DNA of 64,000 nucleotides from Promethearchaeia archaeon. GTDB lineage: Archaea; Asgardarchaeota; Lokiarchaeia; Sigyniarchaeales; SOKP01. The DNA is taken from the NCBI GenBank assembly GCA_029856045.1, contig JAHQWG010000047.1, positions 208,178 through 272,177 on the forward strand, read 5' to 3'. The translations under genes and the position numbers were made by a program. The notes beneath the pieces are model-generated. The model was not told the origin of the DNA, did not search any database, and worked only from the letters and a program-made list of their open reading frames with translations. Below, in pieces: positions 8,881 to 15,324 of the stretch (the stretch's first letter is position 1; the number at the start of each line of letters is the position of its first letter).

Positions 8881-8887
8881 TTCATAC

Positions 8888-9211
8888 TCACTCCCTTTTA
8901 ATTAATTTTTTATATTTTTCTGGATCGTATCCAACGAGAGGTTGATCGTCAACGATTAAAAAAGGAAAAGCAATTCTTTCTTTATAGGTTTTTCTTAAAC
9001 AATCTAAAATTGCTTTTTTTGTGTTTTTATCTATTTTATCTACATCGATAAATCTATACTTTATATTATTATCATTTAAATACTTCTTAGTTTTCTTACA
9101 CCACATGCATGTACTTAAAGTAAATAATGAAATCTTTTGAGAAGTTTTACTTCCATCGACTATATTAAATTCTTCTTTACAAAAATCGAACATTACATCA
9201 GCATTAGACAT
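8888..9211 (-). CDS. Glutaredoxin-like protein with CMWC active site
   Basis: A 107-residue thioredoxin-fold protein. FTLSTCMWCKKTKKYLND carries the dithiol CMWC at residues 35-38; RIAFPFLIVDDQPLVGYD contains the cis-Pro loop and Gly-Tyr-Asp end typical of glutaredoxins. Residues 1-25 form an extension before the first beta strand. It probably takes electrons from the FTR-like protein encoded 7 nt downstream in the same operon, since archaea usually lack a glutathione system. The natural substrates are unknown. Confidence 0.88.
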   Translation of the reverse strand: MSNADVMFDFCKEEFNIVDGSKTSQKISLFTLSTCMWCKKTKKYLNDNNIKYRFIDVDKIDKNTKKAILDCLRKTYKERIAFPFLIVDDQPLVGYDPEKYKKLIKRE

Positions 9212-9668
9212 TTCTTATTTTCTACTCCCATTTTAATAATTGCTAATAATGATTATTTTTATTTATTACAAATTCAGTATTTTTTCAATTTTTTTGACAT
9301 TTTCTTTCCAATTATATTCTTTTCCATCTCAAACTCAAGTAAATATTTGAAAAATTAGAATTTGTTGTATATAATTTATAGAAATTTTTTCTCAAATTAA
9401 AAATGAACAAGTTTATTTTTAACTTTTTATGTATAAAATATTTAAAAAAAAAAAATGATAAGAGTAATTAGTGTTTTCTCTTCACTTCAATTGAAATCAA
9501 GAGAATTGCCTAAAAAATTTCTTAATTTAAAAATATCGCCAAATTTTATTATCAGTTAATATTAAATAAACGGAATTATATAATTTCTTTTTTAAAATTT
9601 ATCCCTTTGCAATTTTCTTTTTATTTTATAATCAATAAAATTAAAGTTTTTAATTAGTATTTTATCTT
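9212..9668. other. 457-nt gap before the small ferredoxin gene
   Basis: This gap separates divergent genes and is A+T-rich, with poly-T runs around 9288-9300. The only structure I see is the imperfect palindrome at 9477-9504. No coding remnant or RNA gene was recognised. Confidence 0.5.
9477..9504. promoter_or_regulatory. 28-nt imperfect palindrome, possible operator
   Basis: TCTCTT at 9477-9482 pairs with AAGAGA at 9499-9504, and the centre TTCAATTGAA (9486-9495) is a perfect 10-bp palindrome; only two position pairs across the 28 nt fail to match. It lies about 165 nt before the ferredoxin gene and faces the redox genes on the other side. A dimeric regulator such as the nearby Lrp proteins could bind, but this is inference. 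Confidence 0.35.
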
Positions 9669-9896
9669 GTGGAAGTTTCAAACTGTTCAGCGAAAGCTTT
9701 TCATATTATTAGAGAGAATAAATGCTCAAAATGTCAAACATTCGACTGTGAAAATGCATGCTTTAGAGGGATCTATAAAGTAATAAACAAGGATTTGGTA
9801 CCAAAATGTATTGTGGTTAAAGAAAGAGAATCGTTCTGTGTAAAATGCCACCTTTGCACAACTGCATGCAAATATAAGGCAATCGAAATATTATAA
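9669..9896 (+). CDS. Small two-cluster 4Fe-4S ferredoxin-like protein
   Basis: A 75-residue Cys-rich protein. The C-terminal motif CVKCHLCTTACKYKAIEI (Cys 57, 60, 63, 67) is a classical 4Fe-4S binding site; the N-terminal set CSKCQTFDCENACFRGI (19, 22, 27, 31) plus Cys 47 could hold a second cluster with altered spacing. Such proteins pass single electrons. The start is GTG at 9669 with no clear ribosome site, so the first residues are uncertain. It lies 95 nt upstream of an Lrp-type regulator on the same strand and next to the FTR/glutaredoxin pair, which needs a ferredoxin donor. Confidence 0.75.
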   Translation: MEVSNCSAKAFHIIRENKCSKCQTFDCENACFRGIYKVINKDLVPKCIVVKERESFCVKCHLCTTACKYKAIEIL

Positions 9897-9991
9897 ACTT
9901 CTATTTAAGTATATCCAAAATATATGAAAATTTTATTATTACCATTTACACTTTATATTAATAAGAGTTAATAATGGAGTGAAAAAAGTAA

Positions 9992-10543
9992 ATGTCAAAA
10001 CAAACCTTTAACGAGAAATTGGGAATTGACAATGATGATAAAAAAATAATAGAAATGCTTGAGGAGAATCCAGATTTAACGCATAGTTATATAGCTGAGG
10101 AAATAGGAAAGAGTCAGCCTGCTATTGGAGCAAGAATTCTAAAATTGGAGCGAAAGCATCTTATAACCAAACAAGTTGGATTGAATCTTAGAAAAGTTGA
10201 TTTAGATGTTGCAATTGTTCAAATTTCTACACGAGATGTTGAAGAAATCATAAAAAAAGTTAAGGATTGCCCTTTCATTAATTATGTATTTAGAATATCT
10301 GGTGAATTTAATCTTATGGTTGTTTTGGCTGCCTCTGATTTAAACATTATAGAAAAAATAGTAGATCTATGTTTTCGTAATGATAAGAATGTATTAAACG
10401 TAAAAACCAATTTTATAATATCTGCAGAGAGAGATTTCGTTATACCTATTGATTTTAAGATTGAAAAATTTGATGGCAACTCTTGCGGACCAAATTGTTA
10501 TCTAAATAAAAATAGACCAACAATAAATATTAAAAGAGATTAA
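9992..10543 (+). CDS. Lrp/AsnC family transcriptional regulator with Cys tail (copy 1)
   Basis: A 183-residue regulator. The N-terminal winged helix (about residues 14-60: DKKIIEMLEENPDLTHSYIA, IGKSQPAIGARILKLERK) is followed by an RAM-like beta-alpha effector domain (AIVQISTRDVEEIIKKVKDC; FNLMVVLAASDLNIIEKIV). The C-terminus adds NSCGPNCYLNK, a Cys-x-x-x-Cys tail that ordinary Lrp proteins lack; it could sense redox state or bind a metal. It is a clear paralogue of the convergent gene ending 11 nt away. GGAG lies upstream of the ATG. Target genes are unknown; the adjoining redox genes are candidates. Confidence 0.88.
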   Translation: MSKQTFNEKLGIDNDDKKIIEMLEENPDLTHSYIAEEIGKSQPAIGARILKLERKHLITKQVGLNLRKVDLDVAIVQISTRDVEEIIKKVKDCPFINYVFRISGEFNLMVVLAASDLNIIEKIVDLCFRNDKNVLNVKTNFIISAERDFVIPIDFKIEKFDGNSCGPNCYLNKNRPTINIKRD

Positions 10544-10554
10544 ACCTTTTCAAT

Positions 10555-11088
10555 CTACGCATTAACTTTTTCAATTAATCTTACACAATCTTCTCCACAA
10601 CCTTTTTCTTTGGTGGGATTTTGATCTTCAGACCTGAAATCCACTGGAAGGATTAAATCTTTAGCAATGTCAACTACAATTTCCATTTTAACATTTGTTA
10701 TATTTTTATTGTTCCTGAAGTGATAATTTACCATATTATCTAATTTATTCAAATTCGAGGCGGTGAGTAATAATAGGATATTTTCCTCGCCCGATAACTT
10801 AAAACAATTAATTATAAACGGGCAGACTTTCGCCATTTCAAAAATATCATTGGGATCTTTAGTTCTTAATGTCACCGATGCTAAAAATAGATCAACTTTC
10901 TTAAAATTAACACCTCTTTGCAACTCCAGAAGTCCTTTTTCCTCCAATTTATGAATACGCATACCTACAGTAGGTTGGGATCTAGAAATCTTATCTGCTA
11001 TTTCCATATGTGTCAAAGTGGGGTTTTCCTGCAACAAATCAATTATATTCCTGTCAACTTCGTCAATTCTAAATTTTGATTCAGTCAT
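10555..11088 (-). CDS. Lrp/AsnC family transcriptional regulator with Cys tail (copy 2)
   Basis: A 177-residue paralogue of the neighbouring regulator with the same plan: winged helix (DRNIIDLLQENPTLTHMEIA, ISRSQPTVGMRIHKLEEK), RAM-like domain (FLASVTLRTKDPNDIFEMA; ENILLLLTASNLNKLDNMV) and a C-terminal tail KGCGEDCVRL again holding two Cys. Lrp family members form dimers and octamers and respond to amino acids or other small ligands. The two genes are convergent with 11 nt between stops, so a duplication and inversion probably made the pair. Hetero-oligomers are possible. Confidence 0.88.
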   Translation of the reverse strand: MTESKFRIDEVDRNIIDLLQENPTLTHMEIADKISRSQPTVGMRIHKLEEKGLLELQRGVNFKKVDLFLASVTLRTKDPNDIFEMAKVCPFIINCFKLSGEENILLLLTASNLNKLDNMVNYHFRNNKNITNVKMEIVVDIAKDLILPVDFRSEDQNPTKEKGCGEDCVRLIEKVNA

Positions 11089-11267
11089 TTTTTTAAAATC
11101 TTTTTTTTTACAATTTTAAATTGAAATTCGGATACTTATAAAATATAAATTAAAGGTTTTTAAAAAAATTTTACAAATTATTTTGATATTCTTTAAAAAC
11201 TTTTTATGTTTTGATCATAATGAATATTTTTTCAACACATAGGATATTTTATCCGTAATTCCTTAAA

Positions 11268-12218
11268 TTATCCACTTGAAATAATAATTACTGCTATTAA
11301 AATTAGAATACCTCCGAATAATGGAACCAAGATATCCTGCTCAATGCCTAAAACAAAAGAAAAAAGTAGAGTCAAGAAGGGTTCTGCATAGAGAAATGAT
11401 GCGACTTTTGAAGCTTCAAGTTTTTTCATACTTGATGCCCACAAAATCCCTCCAATTACACTTGCGATAATTGCAAGATAAGCAACATTTAAGATAACAA
11501 TGGGATTAAGGAAATTTTCAAAAAAGATAGGCAGTTCACCTAAAAATATAACAAATAAAAATAATTCAATAGTTCCAATATATATTACATAACGCATGGT
11601 TTGAGCGGGTGTTAATTTTTTTGTTAATTTTTTCAAGAGGATAGAATATGCAGCCCAAATAATTGGCTGGCCTATACCGAGAAGATTTCCAAATAAGTTT
11701 TGAGAAAACAGATTTAAATTATTAATATCGCCACGTGTCATTAATATTAATGTGCCTATTGTTGCTAAGATAAAACCGATAATTTTAAGATAATTTAATT
11801 TTTCCTTGAAGAAAATTATTGATAATATCATAATGAAAATTGGGGATAATAAACATACTAATAAGGCGGATGTCGAAGGTCCAATCAATTCTATTGCGTT
11901 GTATTGGACAATATAAAAAAGGGAGCCTCCAAGAAAGCTGCAAGCTAAAATTAAAACATAATCTTTTTTTTTAAAATTTAAATTATTTATTATCTCTTCA
12001 TTATTCTTAGAAATCTCTTGATCATTTTTCATGGAACTATTCTTTTTTTTCCATATTTTTTCAAAAAATGTTATCAGTAAGAGAGCAAAAGATGCAATTA
12101 TGAACCGATAAAAAGCAATTGTAATTGGAGTTAAATAATTAATAAGATTATCGACTATAATAAATGAGAAACTCCAAAAAACTATTAGTATCCCCAATAG
12201 GACGTATTCTTTTTTCAT
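11268..12218 (-). CDS. EamA/DMT family membrane transporter
   Basis: A 316-residue protein with ten predicted membrane segments in two EamA repeats. The first includes FWSFSFIIVDNLINYLTPIT and AFYRFIIASFALLLI; the second includes LLGIGQPIIWAAYSILLKKL and ends FVLGIEQDILVPLFGGILIL. A charged cytosolic insert (about 58-85) separates the second and third segments. DMT exporters move amino acids, drugs or metabolites out by proton exchange; the substrate is unknown. The gene is divergent from ftsZ and probably shares its 166-nt upstream region. The start is an ATG without a strong Shine-Dalgarno site. Confidence 0.87.
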   Translation of the reverse strand: MKKEYVLLGILIVFWSFSFIIVDNLINYLTPITIAFYRFIIASFALLLITFFEKIWKKKNSSMKNDQEISKNNEEIINNLNFKKKDYVLILACSFLGGSLFYIVQYNAIELIGPSTSALLVCLLSPIFIMILSIIFFKEKLNYLKIIGFILATIGTLILMTRGDINNLNLFSQNLFGNLLGIGQPIIWAAYSILLKKLTKKLTPAQTMRYVIYIGTIELFLFVIFLGELPIFFENFLNPIVILNVAYLAIIASVIGGILWASSMKKLEASKVASFLYAEPFLTLLFSFVLGIEQDILVPLFGGILILIAVIIISSG

Positions 12219-12322
12219 TGATGATAAGCAGATATATTAAAAATGTTAATTTAAACAAAGAAGAGTGGTTTATTACTTTTTATCTTGAATAGATATGTAA
12301 ATGAAAATTCCATATTATGTCG

Positions 12323-12339
12323 ATATTACATAGTAATAT
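12323..12339. promoter_or_regulatory. Inverted repeat between the transporter gene and ftsZ
   Basis: ATATTAC (12323-12329) and GTAATAT (12333-12339) are perfect inverted arms with a 3-nt spacer, 45 nt before the ftsZ start and 105 nt before the divergent transporter gene. An operator role is possible, but in such A+T-rich DNA a 7-bp repeat could be chance. Confidence 0.25.
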
Positions 12340-12384
12340 TTAGATCTACTTCAAATGTATATCTAGATAATATAACATAATTTC

Positions 12385-13596
12385 ATGATTTATATGGAAT
12401 TTCAAGAGCCTATTATAAGAAAGGTCGATTCCTTTAATTTAGATTCCTTTCAAGATAGAAGATTAAAAACTTTTTTGAATGCAGGGATTAAAAATGCTTT
12501 TCCATCCAAAGAAGGCATTAATATTCCGAAAAAGGGAGATTCCGATGAATTCTTAGCGGATTTATTAAATGTTTTGAATATTAAGACATTGGTTGTAGGA
12601 GTGGGAGGAGCCGGCAATAATACAGTATCTCGATTGCAAGAGGGGGGGATTATTGGAGCTGAGACATTAAACGTAAATACAGATGCTCAAGATTTGTATT
12701 ATTCACATGCGAGTTCAAAGTTATTGATTGGAAAAGAAATTTCCAAAGGGTTGGGGTCAGGAAATAATCCTGAAATAGGAAAGGAATCTGCTGAATGTGA
12801 CGTTAAAAGAATTAGAGAATTCATGGATGCAGATGTAGTATTTTTAACGTGTGGATTAGGAGGAGGTACAGGAACTGGTGCTACTCCTATTATTGCAAGA
12901 GAAGCAAAAAAAGCAGGTGCCGTCGTTGTTACTTTCTGCACATTACCGTTTGGAATGGAGGGAGAAAAAAGGAGCTTGCGCGCGAATAGTGCATTAAGAG
13001 AATTAGCACAATATTCGGACTCGTTAATTCCCATTCCAAACGACCGTCTATTTAAGTTGGACCAAAACATTTCAATGATGACTGGATTTAAGATTATGGA
13101 TGAAGTTCTTGTCAGAAGTTGCAGATCTTTGGTAGGTCTTATAAATAATTGTGGGATGGTCAATTTAGATTATGCTGATGTGAAAAATGTTCTTAGAAAA
13201 ACTGGGAAATATCCATCAGGAATTATTGGAATCGCTGAATCAGTAGGAGATAAAAATGACCTTATAAATAAAACAAAATTGGCTATTAATAATCCCCTTC
13301 TAGAACCCGATACAAAAAAAATTGATCAGTGCATAGTTTCAATATCTGGAGACCATGATATTCCATTATCAAAAATAGACAACGTAGTATCCACTGTTTC
13401 AAGTGAAATATCTAAAGAGGCCGATTTAAAATTCGGTGCCATGATAAATCCAACTTTGGGTTCAAAAACTCAAATCCTATTTTTAGGAAAAGGACCGATT
13501 TCTCCATTATTACTTAAAGCGGTTAATTCGGAGGAAGGTAGGAACGATATTGAAGAAGATATGGGTTATAAAAATGTAATTAATCGCCTTTTTTGA
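12385..13596 (+). CDS. ftsZ: Cell division GTPase FtsZ
   Basis: A 403-residue tubulin-superfamily GTPase that forms the division ring. The nucleotide-binding half begins near residue 67 (TLVVGVGGAGNNTVSRL), with the tubulin signature GGGTGTG at 159-165 and the catalytic T7 loop NLDYADV at 260-266. The C-terminal half is complete and ends with DMGYKNVINRLF, a short conserved-looking tail that may bind partners. About 65 residues precede the GTPase core, longer than in many FtsZ proteins. Archaea often have two FtsZ types; this resembles the FtsZ2 group, tentatively. The start could be ATG 12385 or 12394. No dcw-type division genes flank it. Confidence 0.95.
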   Translation: MIYMEFQEPIIRKVDSFNLDSFQDRRLKTFLNAGIKNAFPSKEGINIPKKGDSDEFLADLLNVLNIKTLVVGVGGAGNNTVSRLQEGGIIGAETLNVNTDAQDLYYSHASSKLLIGKEISKGLGSGNNPEIGKESAECDVKRIREFMDADVVFLTCGLGGGTGTGATPIIAREAKKAGAVVVTFCTLPFGMEGEKRSLRANSALRELAQYSDSLIPIPNDRLFKLDQNISMMTGFKIMDEVLVRSCRSLVGLINNCGMVNLDYADVKNVLRKTGKYPSGIIGIAESVGDKNDLINKTKLAINNPLLEPDTKKIDQCIVSISGDHDIPLSKIDNVVSTVSSEISKEADLKFGAMINPTLGSKTQILFLGKGPISPLLLKAVNSEEGRNDIEEDMGYKNVINRLF

Positions 13597-13724
13597 TTAA
13601 TTACATCCTTTTAATTTTAAGTTGTTGATTATTTATTCTAATAATTCATATCATAGGCCAATATATTTCAAAATTATTCATTAGAGCAATTTTAAATTAG
13701 ATATCATATTATGCTTTTTTAACG

Positions 13725-14351
13725 ATGATTCAATTTGACATTAAAACCATAGTTTTTGATTTAGGTGGTGTATTATTCACATCGGGGACAACATTAGCTA
13801 TAAAAAAAATTGCAATTAATTATGGAATTAATTATAGAAAAGTCGGAGTAATATTTCTTGATAAAACTCATGAACTGGGCTATAAATTAAGGAGTGGAAT
13901 GATCTCTATGGAAGAGTTCTTAGATAATGTAATTAAAAAACTAAATTTGGAAGAAGAAGATAAAGAGCATATACAAAATATTTGGTTTAATTCGTATATA
14001 CCTCATTTTGGAATGTTTGATTTAATAAAAAATTTGAAGAAAAATTATAGATTAGTGATTTTTAGCGGAAATGTTAAAACGAGGATAGCTTTTCTTAATA
14101 AAAGGTATGATTTTCTGAAATATTTTGATGATTACGTTTTTAGTTATATTTATCATCATAATAAAAAAGAAATAGAATTTTATAATGAATTGATCAATCA
14201 TCTTGGGTGTGAGCCAAATCAATCTTTATTAATTGATGATAGTAGTAAGGCCGTTAAAATTGCCCGATCTCTTAATCTAAATGCAATAATTTATTATTAT
14301 CCTGAGAAGTTAATTAAAGATTTAAAAAATTTTAATATAAAAATAAATTAA
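13725..14351 (+). CDS. HAD superfamily phosphatase
   Basis: A 208-residue HAD hydrolase. Motif I is IVFDLGGVLF with the nucleophile Asp12; the second Asp of the DxD pattern is Gly, as in the YihX/epoxide-hydrolase-N subgroup. A helical cap spans about residues 20-90 (including LRSGMISMEEFLDNVIKKL). Motif II is LVIFSGN (Ser), motif III the Lys region near HHNKKEIEFY, and motif IV LLIDDSSKAV. The likely reaction is dephosphorylation of a sugar phosphate or nucleotide. The 3' end lies 14 nt before the AUU-initiated small gene, so they are probably co-transcribed. Confidence 0.85.
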   Translation: MIQFDIKTIVFDLGGVLFTSGTTLAIKKIAINYGINYRKVGVIFLDKTHELGYKLRSGMISMEEFLDNVIKKLNLEEEDKEHIQNIWFNSYIPHFGMFDLIKNLKKNYRLVIFSGNVKTRIAFLNKRYDFLKYFDDYVFSYIYHHNKKEIEFYNELINHLGCEPNQSLLIDDSSKAVKIARSLNLNAIIYYYPEKLIKDLKNFNIKIN

Positions 14352-14365
14352 CGAGAGGGAATGCT

Positions 14366-14566
14366 ATTCCGAAGAAATGTAAATGGTATAATTGCTGCCC
14401 ATTGAAATTTTTTTACGAGCAGGACAATTTAGAAGAAAAATGGGTCAGAGATTATTGTTGGATAGGCAATAAAAATTGCATAAGATATCAAAAAGAAGAA
14501 GCTGGAATACCTCATCCAGATAATATGATGCCAGATGGTAGTATAAGAGAGGATTTAAAATATTAA
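14366..14566 (+). CDS. Small Cys/Trp-rich conserved protein, apparently started by AUU
   Basis: A 66-residue protein that has no ATG, GTG or TTG start. Its frame is open from 14366, where ATT follows the ribosome site GAGAGGG (14353-14359) by six bases; reading ATT as Met gives MPKKCKWYNCCPLKFFYEQ. The body continues EKWVRDYCWIGNKNCIRYQK and ends HPDNMMPDGSIREDLKY. I recall short archaeal proteins with the same order of motifs (CPxK, YCW, CxRYQ, PHPDxMxPDG), function unknown; the five Cys suggest a metal site. The upstream ATG at 14361 is in another frame, only one base from the ribosome site, and leads to a short ORF. The gene overlaps the 3' end of the next, convergent gene. Confidence 0.72.
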   Translation: MPKKCKWYNCCPLKFFYEQDNLEEKWVRDYCWIGNKNCIRYQKEEAGIPHPDNMMPDGSIREDLKY

Positions 14567-15235
14567 TGTGCTTCCAGCTTTTATTTCTACAAAATTATTG
14601 GGAAAATTTTTTCTTATTTTATTAGTTTTTGATGTACAATGACAGGGAGCAATTAAATCGATTCCTTCTAAAGCATATAACTTATCGAATCCGTGAAAAC
14701 CTCCCAATACAGCGCGGATTTTTCCTAATTCCTTAGCATTTTCTATTATATTTTCTAAGCCTGGATGGGCACATCCTGTAATTATCACAATTCCTTCTTC
14801 TGACTTTAAAAATAAAGAGATTTCGGGTATTCCTGTTCCCAATTCTTTTGAGCAATAAATATTATCACCAATCTCAGTTATTTCCTTTATTCCATGAATC
14901 TTAACATCGGATGGCATTTGATTTGACATAAAATCTTTTTTTGAATAAGCTAGATAAAGTTCGATATTAGGATTTATTGCAATAAGACTCATTAATCCCC
15001 CAGCATGATCCATATGCGTATGAGAAAGAATTACTTTTTGAATTTTTTCAACTTCAATATTAAATTTATTAAGATTATGTGCCAATTTAGGAAAGTCACC
15101 ACCGGTATCAAAGAGCAAAATCTTATTTGAATAATTATTCACAATAATTGCCCCAAATCCCCATCCAGATTGGAATCCAGGGAGGGCATTATTATCGAAG
15201 ACTATTTTTACTTCAAAATTATGTTTATTTTTCAT
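14555..15235 (-). CDS. Metallo-beta-lactamase-fold hydrolase (COG1237-like)
   Basis: A 226-residue MBL-fold protein. The metal motif is LSHTHMDHAGG with His72, His74, Asp76 and His77; GCAHPGLENI and the final PCHCTSK supply later ligands. The order and the text GGFHGF are like the archaeal family that includes the beta-ribofuranosylaminobenzene-pathway MBL proteins (dihydropterin-ribofuranosylaminobenzene phosphate synthase type) and related hydrolases. Whether it works in pterin synthesis is not settled by sequence. It lies upstream of nothing obvious on its own strand and is convergent, by 12 nt of overlap, with the small Cys-rich gene. Confidence 0.82.
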   Translation of the reverse strand: MKNKHNFEVKIVFDNNALPGFQSGWGFGAIIVNNYSNKILLFDTGGDFPKLAHNLNKFNIEVEKIQKVILSHTHMDHAGGLMSLIAINPNIELYLAYSKKDFMSNQMPSDVKIHGIKEITEIGDNIYCSKELGTGIPEISLFLKSEEGIVIITGCAHPGLENIIENAKELGKIRAVLGGFHGFDKLYALEGIDLIAPCHCTSKTNKIRKNFPNNFVEIKAGSTLIF

Positions 15236-15324
15236 GAGATTATACCAATATCTTAAAAGAGATATGATTTAAAAAATTATTGAGCTTTATGATAAGAAAG
15301 AGAAATGAAATGATTATATCTAGA

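Noticed and set aside
12699..13163. 154-codon open frame on the minus strand opposite ftsZ
   Set aside because: It lies wholly inside ftsZ, whose GTPase motifs are intact; the antisense frame has no ribosome site or recognisable domain.
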